A DNA stretch of 52,500 nt. Source: Glandiceps talaboti. Lineage: Eukaryota; Hemichordata; Enteropneusta; Spengelidae. Each line of letters starts with the position of its first letter. Position 1 is the first letter of the stretch. The translations under genes and the position numbers were made by a program. The DNA lies in assembly GCF_964340395.1 (NCBI RefSeq), contig NC_135557.1, forward strand, positions 24,759,063-24,811,562, given 5' to 3'. A model generated the notes under the pieces. That model searched no databases. It had not been told where the DNA came from and saw only the letters and a list, made by a program, of their open reading frames with translations. Shown here one piece after another: positions 24,401-37,599 of the stretch.

Positions 24401-27400
24401 TCGAAGACATCGATCAGAACAACAAAATTGATGTATCATGTACAGCTGACAATGGTATTGGAAGTCCTAATACTTTGAGATTGGAACTAAATAAACCCTG
24501 TGAGTACAGTGTCTAATTTTAAATATTTACAGTTGTCTTGTCTGACCATTTTTTATCATCCTGCGTATTCCCAAACTATCCTATACGGTTATATCCTGTA
24601 TAAAAGAAATGGTTACTTCAACAGAATAACATGATATCGCCATGGAAATACTATGTATTTAGTTATTTACTGACATACAATTGTACTACATCCTTAAAAT
24701 ATTCAATTAATAATCTTGAAATCGTCTCTCATCTCAGATTAATGGAAATTTTCATGATTTGGATCAATTATAATTTTTCCATTCATGATTTTTATGTCAG
24801 ACATCACGGTGTGCATGTCTTCTCAGTTTGTACCTATCTGTATGTATGTATGTCTTGTAAGGTGTGATTGTGTTGCTTACAACAACCTCCCTATTCTGCC
24901 TCTTGTTCCTGAGACTAAATAATTCCATTTTGTTTGTTCTTCATTTTATTTGAATTTATGATCATTTTCCCTGTACTTTCACTTCAGTGAATATTTGCAC
25001 CTTCTAAGTTCTAGCCACAAAGCACAGATGATACAGTTACATAATAATCTATACATGTAGTAGTATATCATAACATAATGGTATCCATATACATCATGTA
25101 CTCCCATCTATTACATACACAATATGAAATTTTGTAGATCTATGTAGATAATTTCCAAATTTGTGGAATGAAACGTTGAGATTTTTTGAGATATTAACAT
25201 TTAAATTTAACTTAAATTAGAGGTCAGATTGGTTTCGTTGTTGCTAAGATACCATCCAATCAGATCTGAATGCAATGTATCATTTTGTTGTAAATAACAC
25301 TGAAAATTTTCCATCAAATTGTTGTAGCTATAGCAACAGGTGGTTGAAGTATACATGTTACTACAACACACCAAGTAATGTACATAAAGTTGTAGGGTTA
25401 GGGATTTTACCATGATCGTCTTTGGAACACGTCTTTCATTTACCAATGGACTTTAATGTAAAAAATATACTGTATGAAAGGATTGATAAGCACTAGTGTG
25501 TCCTCTAAGCCAACTTGACATGCCACTGACACTCACAATTTCTCGTGACACATCAAAATTTAGTGTTCCCCTCTCTCTTACTATGTGGTGACTCATTAGA
25601 GGGCACACTGGTAAGCACTAATGAAACCTATTGTAGATATCTTGGTCAAACCATTGTTTGGCTATATACCTCATGGCCGACTTTCTTACATCCGATGACT
25701 AGTAACCCTTTACAAAATTACACTTGACAACTCTCTCTAGCAGAATTCCAGAACAAAGCAGGAAACGGAAAATTAGGAAATGATAACAATAATGCCTAAG
25801 GTGTAATTCAGATAGTTATAGAACCTATTTCCTGTTTGAATTTTCTAACTCTTTTCCTGATCAGTTTCCCTAATTAGCCTGGAAATGAATAGTCTAGATA
25901 ATGTCATATTCAGTCAAACACTTGATTGATTACACAGGGTTATTATTAAAGCCTTGCAGGTTCAACTGTTATTAGATTTTAATAGATTCACACTGACTAA
26001 CTGCTGTCAGATTTAGTAAATTTACTGACTAAGTTTCATGTGAATAAGACATTGTATATATTCAGCCAGGCATAAAGTGTTTTCTTAACTCCTCTACTTG
26101 TACAGGTTGAAAACTTTGAATTAACCTAAAATTGTGCTTTGTGTTATTGTAAGTGAAATATGAACCATGACAATACCGTACAAGGTTTATTTTGTGACAT
26201 TTTTCCAAGCAAAACTAAGCTGTGTATTATTATAGGCATGACATTTAACACTCATTGTGTGAACAGTGTAGTGTTTGCATGACTTTTGTTTGTCACACCA
26301 CTTGTAGTTTGAAGTAGCATTGCACAGTTTGAAACATTTTGAAATTTTATTAAAACGCGAGTTCAAATTTGACCATGAACATTAGAAAACTGGTACCAAA
26401 CTCACACACCTTTGAAAGAAAGATACATGTTCTGCACATGTCATTGTCAAGATCTGTAGCATTGGTAAGCTCTACGTACTCTGCCAAGTTTTCACCAATG
26501 TCGTACTACCCTAGATTGTAATGGGCCTGTTATACTGTACACAAGAGTCAAACATAATGATACACATATAGAGAATATGAATTCTACTTCCATGGACCCA
26601 TCTATAAATTAGGATCACTTGGAAGTCCAGATTGTTCACCTTGATTTTCAAAATCATTTCATAATACTCTCTAGTCTGTTGTGATGTCATAACATCCATT
26701 GCTAAACTGTGTCACTCTAATCACCACCATTAATATACAATGTATCATTCCAGCTACAATTCAAACTGAACAAGAATAGCTACTTGAACTTTGACCTGAA
26801 TTCTCCATTGCCTAATTCATTTACAGTCCCTTAAAATAGACCAAAACACTGCAGAATTTTGAGAAGTGTTGGTATTTCATTTATGTCAAGTGCAGTTGAT
26901 ACCAGTAATCCCAATCAGAGAATGTATTTATAAAGAAAGTCTAACTTAATTAGTGATTTACTTATGACAATTAGATGTAATTAAAATACTAAATCAGCTG
27001 TAAAAATGCCACAGCTTTTTTTTAACCTAATTATTTCCTGTGAATCAGACCAAGTCTATGAAGCCATACAAATACCTCTTGTGTGTGTGTGAAAACAAAG
27101 TTGGTTAATTTGCATAACTGTGTTGGTGCCTTGGTGCCACAGTGTGTTGACACATTCTATCTCAATGAGTCTAAGGTGTGTTTGCATTATAATGAGGTAG
27201 TGCTAATGGTGTTAAAATTTTGGACATTGTACTCTACCCTTTATGTCTGTAAATTTTGAACTATTTCAGTATTTTGTCAGACTTGTGCCTCAAAAAGCTA
27301 GTGAGTACTGTACCAGAGTTTCCCTAATTAATACTGTTTAGTCAGACTTGTGTTTTAAAAAACTTGTGAGTTACTGAATTCCCTAACTAATACTATTTGG

Positions 27401-30400
27401 TTACACTTGTGTTTTAACAAGCGTTCCCCAACTATTTGGCTGTAGCTTAGTATTTTCAAAGGCTAGTTATCAGTTCAAATCTACCTAAGTTCCCCAACTA
27501 TTTGGTCAGGAGGTAAAACCATAGATGTATTAGGGGAGATAATACATCCATGGTAAAACCTACCTGAGTTCCCCAGCTATTTTATAGGGCTTCTCACCAA
27601 AAACTTATGGAACAAGATATACAAATCTATGCCTTTTTAAAAATCCATTTTGTTTTCATGCCTCCAAACCTGAGACATTAATTAGATGTAAATTTATGCC
27701 AAACACAGCTTACATACACTAAATGACACCAGGTTTGCTGTAGGTGTCAATAGGAACAAGTAATTAATCATCCTTGGTCTTCAACAGAACTATTGTTCCA
27801 CACATAGTAGTTTCCTGTATTGTCATGTTTCTTGGGAATGTCTCTGAAAATGCCTAGATTATACATGCTGTGAATGGTATAGAAACTGTGCTAACAATGA
27901 CCAGTACTAAATCTAACAAGCTGTACAGATATTGTATTCAAGTTACCTAGCCATACCCTAGGTGTAAAACTAATACATGTTAGTGAAAGTTTTACCAGAT
28001 TCATAAATACCTATCCCTGGGTTTCAGCTAAAAAATAACAATGAATGTACATTTAATGGGAAATGAGACAGCATGTTTGTACTGTTGTAGGATGCCATTG
28101 TTTACATTACATTTGATACAGGGCCAAGTTAAATAGTGTATTCTGTTCTTCTCAAACAGTAGCTAAATTAATCATACATGAACTTGACAAAGAAATGCAG
28201 ATTAGGCTAATGTAAGCTAGTTAGGGCATGTATTGCACAGGGTTACAAAAACCTAGCTGTTACTCATACAAACAAGATGATATATGTTTTGTCATGTGAT
28301 CAACTGTTTATGTCACATGATTTATTATCTGTTACATTGGCAAGTCAAACAGCTGTGAATCTTACAAGACTAATGTATGTGTTGGGTTTGGGAGTATTAA
28401 ATATGTGATCGTGACAGATACATCCAACAGCTGGTCTAATTATCAACATTAACATCAACATATGCACAACAGTTGTTTCCAAAGATTATAAATCATTCTG
28501 TTTCCTGAACCATATTTTAATAGTGGTATCAAGGTTGTCTGTCGGCATATTATTGTTAATATTATTAGTTTGATCTGAAAAGTATGTGTGTGTGTGTGTG
28601 TGTGTGTGTGGTGGGGGGGGGGGGGTGTCACAGACCATGTGGGTTTCCAGACTAGGTTGTAACACAATACTGTTGGGTAATGTACTCTTTACAAAGTTTA
28701 AAAACCATGCAAAGATCCCCAAGTAAATCCACAATGTCATGGTCAAATTAATAAACTAATTATAGCCCCCCCCCCCCCTTTTTAAAATGTTAAAATGACA
28801 AATCTGACTGACAAGTAGGGTTTGTGTGATGAGAAATATGTTTGTCGGAAAGGTGTACAAAGAGTGAACAAACATCCTGGCATCCACAGAAACACTGACA
28901 GCAAAGTCCAGTCATCCACAGCAACACTGTCAACAGTATACATGACATATATGACATCATTTAAACTAATATCCTGGCATAAATCCAACCAGTAGACTTT
29001 AATGAGTGATGAATACATAAATACATCATCTGTGAGCTAATGTTCCAGATAGGAGTACCAAGAAACAACTGGTATAAGACTGATAAAATAAACAAGTCAT
29101 TATCTTAAATCTAATCCACACCTTGTAATTATGACAAAACATATCTCTAGAGTTCAGCCTGGTCCTAGCTTAGATCTACCTCAGTCCTGTGGTATACTAT
29201 CATATCACCTCAAGATTTGACGTCATACATATCTCTAGAATTCAGTCTGGTTCTAGCTTAGTTAAACTTCAGTCCTGTGGTATCATATCACCCCAAGATT
29301 TGACGTCATCGATAGCACTTAGACTAATCTAGTTCCTGGTTTAAATAGTATTGACAACAATAGATTTCCAGTGAATTGACTCATCATAGTGACATCCGTT
29401 CACAAGAACAACTGGTATGCAACAGACAAAATATTATCATAAATTTGCAATCTAACCCACACACAGTATAAGTTAACAGTGACAGCTTGTACTCGTACTT
29501 GCACCAGTTAATGTCAGAGTTCAGTCTAGTTCCTGGTTTAAATATTAATTAATATAAAGAATGACGACATCACTAAATTTAGAGTATATATCCTTTCTAG
29601 TATGAACTCAACTAAAGTGTGACCTCTGCATAAGGATATGTTTAGTCTGGAAAATATGTATCTGCAATTTTAAAGAATTAGTGAGATAGTGTTCCATTGA
29701 TTTACTACCTGTACAACTTGGATTACTACTAGGTATTTCAAGTGAAAATTAAGGAAGTGAAAAGTTGGAAATGTTTGTCATTCCCCACTCTCATTATAGA
29801 AAGACAAATTCTCTGTTTCAAACCTGATGAAAATCCGTTCACCTGTTCCGGAGATATGGGCCAACAACTCGATATAATATCCCATTACATGTATGATGAA
29901 CTATTGTTTGACAACAATATGACTTATGGTGTCCCATACTGTTATTTTTTTTATTGAATATTTCCTGAAAATGATAAAAATGAAAATTGTTCCAACTTAC
30001 TGTCAGTTATTGATTGCATTGAAACCTTCCTGTGTTGTTTTATAAAGTTATTCATGAAGGCAAGTCACATTTTCTACACAATGGTAACATCCTTTATTTA
30101 CTATTTCATAATACTTTATTTGTACTCTTTCGATACTAGCTAAATTAATGTAGTTTCCAGGAAAGAAGGAATTGACACAGCCTTTCTAAAGGCAGCCATA
30201 CAAATACTAGCTGATGTAAGTTTCCAGGAAAGAAGGAATTGACACAGCCTTGCTAAAGGCAGCCATATAAATACAAATACTAGCTGATGTAAGTTTCTAG
30301 GAAAGAAGGAGTTGACATGGCCTTGCTAAAGGCAGCCATACAAGTACTATTTCTGTCACCATAAAGTATTTTTCCAGGAAATGTGAATATTATCATTAGA

Positions 30401-33073
30401 TTAAAATTAAAAAAATAAGGTTGTTAATTTGTTACTATAACCATCAACTGACTATAACATACAGAATAATTTGCTACATGAGTAAAATCACTAACTTCCA
30501 ATTTATACAAGATAAGAAGTGATGTTGTCAGGCCAGACATCTGTACATTACACAGTTACCTTCAGGCAAAGGTGGAGCACACACTTAATTTTAACTATTT
30601 CCACTGAACACAAACAAATGTTTTATTTGTATTTCACAAATTTGATTCTGGTCACGTCCTATGTCTTGCAGCTAATGAGTACTCACATTTCACCAAGATA
30701 TAGAATATACAATATAAATGCCTGTAAACAAAAAACTCAGTTACATGGTAATACGGTATTCATCTAAAATCTGTCTTTTATTCTGCCGTCTAGCAACCAT
30801 TGTACTAATGATTTACATCTGTACATATTGACAACAACTTTCTACTAAATCTTAGAGGAAATGCACCTTATTACTAGACAGCCCCATTTAGTTTGGTGAT
30901 AAGAACACTGACTGAGTCTTATTTTACTAAGTCCTAGCTGTTTGTTGAGTTGGATTTGTTAGTCAAACATACTATCAATTACAAAGGTGTAACCATATAC
31001 AGCTGATTAATCTCAGTTATTTTATCACATTAAAAAGTAAATGTCTGAAATAAGATTATGTTATATCCATAATTTATCACATAGAAATTATGTATTACAG
31101 TTCAAACATGAAGAATTAATGGATCCAGACAAAGTACAATAGTGTAAAAAATGTTAGTCTTGATGTTAACTGTGGTTTTTAAACTTCAGTTTACATCCAG
31201 AATATCATTTTTACACTGAGTGAAGGTATAAATCATAACAATACTGTATAGGAACTAGACTATAACAGTGTTTTTGCTAAGGTTTGGGAACCCCAGTAAC
31301 AGAAATGGGGAAAGAGGTAAAACTGGTAGTGCTTCCCATGCAATGTATCATAATTTTGGTGGGGAACCCCGGTAAAATGATGTGGGAACCCCGGTAGATT
31401 TTACCTACTTACCGCCCTTAAATAAAACACTGTATAAAAATGTACATTAACTCAAACATTTATAATTTCAGCTATTATCACCTATAAATTATAATAGTAT
31501 TGTACAATTGTAGTGAATGTATGAATGTTTTGAAGCAATTTATTTATAGTATGTCAATATATGATATTCAGTATTTTCAATGTTGGAGTGAGAGGTCACC
31601 CTACAAGCTTCCACATATACCAAAGTTATAGACTGCGCTCCTGACCTCATTGATCATGTAGCACACTTGTATATATCTATTGTTATGCAAATATAACATG
31701 AAATCTATTTATTATGCCTTCAATGACAATTAATGGTTATGTTTTGTTAGCCAGTTCTTTTCCAGAGAGTCTCACACAAGGCACTCAATGCAGCAAGTTA
31801 GAAATGATCATTTTTAGTGTTTCAAAGTGGAATCAAAACACTCAAGCTTTTTAATTATAAATTCACTTTAATACCACATGCATGTCAATCTAGTGTTACC
31901 CAATTCTCTACCCATGGTATCGAATCATGCAACCTGATGTTACCCATATTATCGAATCATGCAACCTGATGTTACCCACATTATCGAATCATGCAACCTG
32001 ATGTTACCCACATTATCAAATCATGCAACCTGATGTTACCCACATTATCGAATCATGCAACCTGATGTTACCCACATTATCGAATCATGCAATCTGATGT
32101 TACCCACATTATCGAATCATGCTACCTGATGCTATCCAATGCTACCCACATTATCGAATCATGCTACTTGATACTATCCAATGCTACCCACATTATCGAA
32201 TCATGCTACCTGATGCTACCCAATGCTACCCATGGTATCAAATCATGCAACCTGATGTTACCCACATTATCAAATCATGCTAGCTGATGCTATCCAATGC
32301 TACACATGGTATCAATTCATCTCTTCATCATTCATCCTGCATAGCTCAGTGAGAAGGTAAAGAAAGATCTTGAGATTGAATGCTACAGATAGCACTAGAC
32401 TAATGTATTGTACATTGTATACATCATTACATATATCATCAAATAGGAAAGGGATTGTTACAGATGTATGAGTAATACAATCAATTATATGAACTTGAAT
32501 GAAGCAAGTTTCAGACTCAGAATCTCAGACTAATCAGGGATTTAGATCAATTGACTGATGAGAACTTGAAAGGATATCGAATAAAGTCATTAAAATTAAA
32601 TACAGTGGACCAAAGAAACCCAATATAAACCATGTTAAATATCATAAAGCTGAACTGTGAACTGTTTAAGCAGAAATTTAAATTCAGAGGATAGTATTAT
32701 TGCTTGTATTCTGGGAAGAAGTGTTTGTTCATGTAAATAGTAATCATTTTAAAAATATGAGACAAACTCTTTGTGAGTAATGCTTGCCACCACACCCATT
32801 AATTGCTCCACATCCAAGCATGCCATGTATTTTCTTTGCATTATTTGCACTCATACTCAAAGTCATTAGATGCCAATTTCACATGAGATATCCTGAGAAC
32901 CATTCACGTCTTGCAGAGATTTTGACAGATTAATGTAATGACCACACCTATTGAGTCATTGCGTTTTCGGTTTAATATGTACAGCATCAGCTGGCCCTAC
33001 TGTTTCTCCTTCATCAATTATAATATTGATAATGGTATTTTGTGGTGTTATAACCATCTCATATATGCACTGA
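21407..33073 (+). CDS. Gene C: kinase-less three-Ig membrane or secreted paralogue of gene B
   Basis: Exons are 21407-21464, 22352-22726, 23634-23978, 24239-24499 and 32985-33073, giving 375 codons plus TGA with consistent phase 1 junctions. The protein has a signal peptide (MIVRNLRVATAAILITWSA), Ig1, Ig2 and Ig3, then SAGPTVSPSSIIILIMVFCG and a short end. Exons 2-4 and their introns mirror exons 2-4 of gene B on the other strand, so the pair arose by inverted duplication. Gene C has no stalk, tyrosine-bearing segment or kinase. It may be a membrane-tethered or GPI-linked partner or decoy of B. The first four exons are firm. The last depends on an 8.5 kb intron and on similarity to the last exon of gene A. 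Confidence 0.75.
21855..21987. mobile_element. Short inverted-repeat element (MITE-like) in gene C intron 1
   Basis: A left arm of about 36 bp (CCTGGTCCACAGGTACTC, then AATCAATCTGTATGATTT) is reverse-complemented at about 21950-21985 (AAATCATACAGATTGATT, then CGAGTACATGTGGCC). A 45-base loop separates the arms. Confidence 0.85.
22352..22726 (+). CDS. Gene C exon 2: Ig1 domain
   Basis: A 125-codon, phase 1-1 exon after TTTCCTGTACAG. It has YASFNCSVNWKADDD, AQCYYSGTCVI and LAEDGLYECYSFDE, ending HARLVVLG. It is the orthologous copy of gene B exon 2, two codons shorter. Confidence 0.92.
23634..23978 (+). CDS. Gene C exon 3: Ig2 domain
   Basis: A 115-codon, phase 1-1 exon after TTTGTTTTCAG. It reads FEFTCTATGGNPAAELIWEI and [20 protein letters not shown]. 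Its length equals gene B exon 3. Confidence 0.93.
24239..24499 (+). CDS. Gene C exon 4: Ig3 domain
   Basis: An 87-codon, phase 1-1 exon after TTTACCAG. It reads [40 protein letters not shown] and DVSCTADNGIGS. Its downstream intron to about 24910 matches the intron after gene B exon 4. Confidence 0.92.
25494..25610. mobile_element. 117-bp hAT-like MITE
   Basis: The ends TAGTGTGTCCTCTAA and TTAGAGGGCACACTG are near-perfect inverted repeats. The flanks ATAAGCAC and GTAAGCAC form an 8-bp target-site duplication with one mismatch. A relative lies at 33947. Confidence 0.82.
29142..29310. repeat. Two tandem copies of a block of about 85 bp
   Basis: Both copies read ATCTCTAGA(G/A)TTCAGYCTGG...CAGTCCTGTGGTAT...CAAGATTTGACGTCAT. 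Confidence 0.88.
30152..30347. repeat. Three tandem copies of a 68-72 bp unit
   Basis: Each unit starts GTTTCCAGGAAAGAAGGA and includes CTAAAGGCAGCCATA. Confidence 0.93.
31266..31432. mobile_element. 167-bp inverted-repeat element with repeated GGAACCCC(A/G)GTA motif
   Basis: The ends CAGTGTTTT and AAAACACTG are inverted repeats. The interior has three GGGAACCCC(A/G)GTA copies. The terminal sequence resembles hAT ends, but an 8-bp duplication is not clean. Confidence 0.65.
31917..32330. repeat. 32-bp minisatellite
   Basis: Units are TATCGAATCATGCAACCTGA followed by TGTTACCCACAT. Later units expand with GATGCTATCCAATGC. Confidence 0.96.
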
Positions 33074-33104
33074 ATAGTGTGGGAACCGTGGAGAAAATAA
33101 CAGG
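32985..33104 (+). CDS. Gene C last coding exon (stop at 33073) with a strong donor after it
   Basis: After AATATGTACAG, phase 1 gives Ser and SAGPTVSPSSIIILIMVFCG, then VITISYMH and TGA at 33071-33073. The exon seems to continue to a consensus donor at ATAACAG|GTAAGC (33104/33105), which would place the stop 31 nt before the junction and a last non-coding exon downstream. Its similarity to the gene A terminal exon supports it. Confidence 0.6.
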
Positions 33105-33460
33105 TAAGCAGTTTATGATATTCATTATAATTTGCAATCTTAAGATAGATTCAGTTTTTTAAAAAAATTCAATAGCTGTTTTTATTGGCTCATGTACAGT
33201 TGAAAGAAATCAAAATATTGGTCAAACATCCAATCATACATGAACAATCTACCAGAATAAAAATTCCACACTATTATGATTGATTGATATCATAATTGAT
33301 AAGTTTTGGAAACATAACTTGTTTATTGGCTTGTCATTACAGAAATTAGTATTGACACAATTATATCATTTGAGAGATAAATTATATGTTTGTTTTGTTT
33401 TCAATATAATTTTCTTGCTCAAAGTAGATGCATAACATTATTTTTAAATTTTTTTTTCAG

Positions 33461-33735
33461 TCCAGAAGAAATGCAGTTGTGTTCCAACACTTGAGAATTA
33501 AGCAGAAATACATACAAACATATGCATAATCTTTGAAGTGTGAATTTACAAGGCCAAGGCTGAACAGGATCATTTTTGATCCAAGCTTAGTATATCTGTT
33601 TTATAGTCTGCAAAATGTACATATGATAAACAGTACAGTGTGTAGCACTGGCAGAACTTATATATTAGTTTTTTAATTGCACACCAACACAATATCAAAT
33701 TGTTGATACAAATAAAGCAAAAATCATCTTGATTG
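33461..33735 (+). other. Possible 3' UTR exon and polyadenylation signal of gene C
   Basis: A strong acceptor (polypyrimidine TTTTTTTTTCAG) precedes 33461, and an AATAAA at 33711-33716 follows. Together with the donor at 33105 this makes a plausible final untranslated exon. Confidence 0.45.
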
Positions 33736-33946
33736 CTTACTTGTGTATGTTAGAATACTTAAGATCAAAAGTTGATCTGAAATTCATGTGTCCCTCACTC
33801 ATGCTTGTGTTACTACTTAAGAAACTGATATGATTTAGTGTGCCTTATTAAATCAAATTAAAATTTAAGTACCTCTGCAATCTTAGTCATTTACATATCT
33901 CTCTCCAAAAGCTTTAACTTTAAAGCAACAGGATGACATTCTCTAT

Positions 33947-34102
33947 CAGTGTGCCCTCTGTATGATAGCCAAATTTTGTTGTTGCGAGTCAAAATGATAA
34001 AAACTGAGATTTCTTGTGATTCACCATGTAATTTAAGAGATAGGGGAACACCAAATATTGGTGCGTCAGTGGCGCGTCAAATTGGCTTACCAGGGCACAC
34101 TG
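33947..34102. mobile_element. 156-bp hAT-like MITE
   Basis: The termini CAGTGTGCCCT and AGGGCACACTG are perfect inverted repeats. The flanks TTCTCTAT and TTCTCCAT are an 8-bp target-site duplication with one mismatch. It is the same family as 25494-25610. Confidence 0.87.
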
Positions 34103-35348
34103 TTCTCCATAATATAACATATTAGTACTATAAGGTTTAAATATCAAGACATTTTTAAAGAATTTGACTTAAAAAATCATGATTGCAGATGATCTCTGCT
34201 TGATAAGGTCAAACAAAATACTAGTTTATAAAATTTAAGGGAATCTCGAACTTCAAGATTATTTCATACATACTTGAACCATACATCGAATAACATTATA
34301 TCCATTACGAAGAAGATTAATTCTCATAAATTTAAATATAACTTATCTAATAGAGAGTTTAATTAGTCTACCATAAATAATTTAGTCATCTCATCCTATC
34401 TTGCCAATAAACAAGACAACTCAAAGTTCTGAACCTAGTTCAAAATAAGTTCACAGTAACAATTCCTTGGTTAGATTTAAAAACTGCTGAATTAAACAAT
34501 TCCTTGGTTTTATTTAAAACTGCCAAATTAAACAATTCCTTGGTTTTATTTAAAACTGCCAAATAAAAAATTGTCTACACTCTGCCTTGGTTTGATTAAA
34601 ATCTGATGTAGTGAATATGGCTGAATTTCTTTATTTACCTCTATTTTCTTATTTATTCGTGATAAAATTATATAAACAGACAATATGTTTAGATTTTATC
34701 TTTTTTATTTATCATTTAGTGTGATTATAAATTAGGATAAATCTCACCCTGTTACTGCATATTTCAACTGCAACAATATTCTTCAAGTTTAATTACAACT
34801 TTACAACTTGCTACTCATTATTGGATACTGATAAATTGTTTAATTTTCTTTAATTCTAGTTTTACTTACATTTTAAGATAAAAACAAACTATTTGTGTAT
34901 TTATATAAGCAGATAATATATATTCAGATATACATCAAAATGAGTTAATATTTGCATTATGAAGGTCTGGAGTATTTAATTTAGTGACAGATTTCATAAA
35001 TTCAGTTGAGATTTATTTTTAGATGTAATCTTAGATACAGATAGTTCTTGTATCAAATAGGCTCTTGAAAATTATTCATTAATTAGAGAAATATCAGTGA
35101 ATTTTTTATAAATGAATAACAAAGTAATTTTAGTGTATTCACAGTTATATAATTAATTCTATAAATCTTTGCTTTTTGTAGATTTGCAGGATTATTAATG
35201 ACTAAGAACTGATTTTGTATAAAATTATGCTGAGGAAAACTACTTCAAGTTGTATCATTTCTATGGAAATTACACCCATTTGATTATTTATAATAATATA
35301 TATTTATAATAATATATCCAATAGTAATACTAGGTTTGAGTTCAGTCA

Positions 35349-35790
35349 GTTGCAAGTGATGGTTAACTTGCACACATCAGTAAGTAGAATACTGTTGCAA
35401 GTGATGGTTAACTTGCACACATCAGTAAGTAGAATACTGTTGCAAGTGATGGTTAACTTGCATACATCAGTAAGTAGAATACTGTTGCAAGTGATGGTTA
35501 ACTTGCACACATCAGTAAGTAGAATACTGTTGCAAGTGATGGTTAACTTGCATACATCAGTAAGTAGAATACTGTTGCAAGTGATGGTTAACTTGCACAC
35601 ATCAGTAAGTAGAATACTGTTGCAAGTGAAGGTTAACTTGCACACATCAGTAAGTAGAATACTGTTGCAAGTGATGGTTAACTTGCACACATCAGTAAGT
35701 AGAATACTGTTGCAAGTGATGGTTAACTTGCACACATCAGTAAGTAGAATACTGTTGCAAGTGATGGTTAACTTGCACACATCAGTAAGG
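35349..35790. repeat. 45-bp minisatellite, about ten near-identical units
   Basis: Each unit contains TGCAAGTGATGGTTAACTTG and CACACATCAGTAAGTAGAAT. TGCAAGT and ACTTGCA form a small hairpin in every unit. As 45 is divisible by 3, both strands stay open, which gives false long frames. The array is followed by a T-rich tract and GGTGGGTCGGGCGGGCG. Confidence 0.97.
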
Positions 35791-36880
35791 GTGAGGTTTT
35801 TTTTTTTTTTGTTTCTCATCTCCAATGGAATAGTCAGGTGGGTCGGGCGGGCGAAATAAAAAAAAAAGGGGGGCAAGAAAAAAAAATGTATTTTTTCAGT
35901 TCTATTCTCTATCCTTTCTGTCCTGTTAGTCTCTATACAACTTCATTTCTCTTCTCTTTATTGAATTCCTTGTTACAAGTCTCTTTCCTTCATTTTAGCA
36001 AGGTTGACAAGTCTGTAGAACAACTTTGTAAGAAGATGATTAAATACTTATCATCCTGATGGGTGTACCTCTGTAGCCATGAGCTATTGTGTGATTTTAT
36101 CAGGAGTACTAATACATTCGTCCTATTAATCAAAGTGGCATTGCCATCGCTAACAATGTTTTCAAGTTATCCAATTTGAACTTTAGTATGTAACTTTTTG
36201 AAACACTTACGTGATTGTCATCAGTGTGCTAGATGAATTTTCATTTATATAAACCATTACTCCTATGAAACATTTTTCTTCAGTGTGAACTTGTCAAAAT
36301 AATCCACCAGATAACATGTAAACATTTCTAGAACTCAGAACCCCTTTGGGATTTACTGTTTAAAAGTAATTAAAAGTAATAATGTGAATAAGTAAAAAAG
36401 TCAGGTTACATGTTAGATGTAAACATCGGAATGTCTTCAAAGGTCATGCATGTCATTGGTCATGAAACGCTATGGAGTCGGTCATTTCCCTGATAATACA
36501 ACTGATTTCAAGCTAAAAACTGGTCAAGAAATTAGGAATGCAGTATGACTTTTACCAATTTTAAGCATAATTTTGAAAATGATGGAAATATTCTGAGCTA
36601 TTATTAAATTGCAGCAAAATGTACCGCGTGACAGTATTAATTTTGAGCCCTGTCCCTCATCAAATCTCAACGACTTCTGCCATGATGAAAGACACATGCT
36701 GCTCTGACGTAACAAAGGGGTTGGGTGGGTGGGTTGGTGAGAGGGGGGGGGGGGTTAGACGGTGGTGTTCTGCCAAGGTTTCCAACAAGTGGGGACACAG
36801 GCCCCTTGGTTCCAAAAAGTGGTGTCATTTGACAGGGAGTGGGGTCAATTATTAATGTCTATGAAATATTCATATAAATT

Positions 36881-36916
36881 ATCTCAGACCACTATAGAGA
36901 TACTGTGGTCTGAGAT
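36881..36916. repeat. Perfect 12-bp hairpin
   Basis: ATCTCAGACCAC at 36881-36892 pairs with GTGGTCTGAGAT at 36905-36916. Confidence 0.92.
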
Positions 36917-36993
36917 ATTCCATTACGTATAGACCATTACCTAACTACATAAAAAAATTCCATTCATAATAACAGTTCCCAGTAAGCTATTTT

Positions 36994-36997
<4 letters not shown>

Positions 36998-37086
<89 letters not shown>
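36998..37086. repeat. (TA)n microsatellite
   Basis: About 44 uninterrupted TA units. Confidence 0.98.
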
Positions 37087-37090
<4 letters not shown>

Positions 37091-37599
37091 TGATATATTG
37101 TTTAGAAAGATTGGACAGCCAGGTAGTCACAATTTTTAATCTGAATATCAATGAATAGCAGTGCTAAAATTTATAATTCCCTTTTTTCAGACAAGGACAA
37201 TGAACAACTTCAAAATAAGTCACAGTGAACATATGATTGAATAAAAACTTTGAGAAATCCTAAACTTGTAACCACTTGTTTCATTTTTAAAATTGTTAGT
37301 ACACTGCTGTGTTTATCATTCCCTCTTCAAATTCATGACATTTTTAAGAAAAAAAATCCCTGACTTTAAAAAGTACCAAATGTGAACGAAAAACTTACAA
37401 ATAATAGTCAAACAAAATTTAAAATAATTTATTTTTTATTAATTAACCGTTACTGGCTGTGTATAATGATTTGGTCCTGCTATATCAAATGACAGCATAG
37501 TTACCTACCGTAAACTTGCTGACATTAGGTGTCCTTGAAACTCAGAACTTGAATCTTTAACTAAAACTATCAACAAAGTCAAAGTTGGGATGCTCTGTA

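Larger units (their letters stand above)
24500..32984 (+). other. Long last coding intron of gene C
   Basis: From 24500 to about 24910 it resembles the intron between exons 4 and 5 of gene B. Beyond that no Ig or kinase exon is visible. It contains the hAT-like elements at 25494 and 31266, a (GT)n/poly-G tract near 28586-28625, a duplicated block at 29142-29310, a threefold repeat at 30152-30347 and a minisatellite at 31917-32330. Confidence 0.6.

Noticed and set aside
35346-35876. Long open frames on both strands (about 170 codons)
   Set aside because: They run over a 45-bp tandem repeat, a multiple of three without stops. Both strands are open for the same reason, so no protein is supported.
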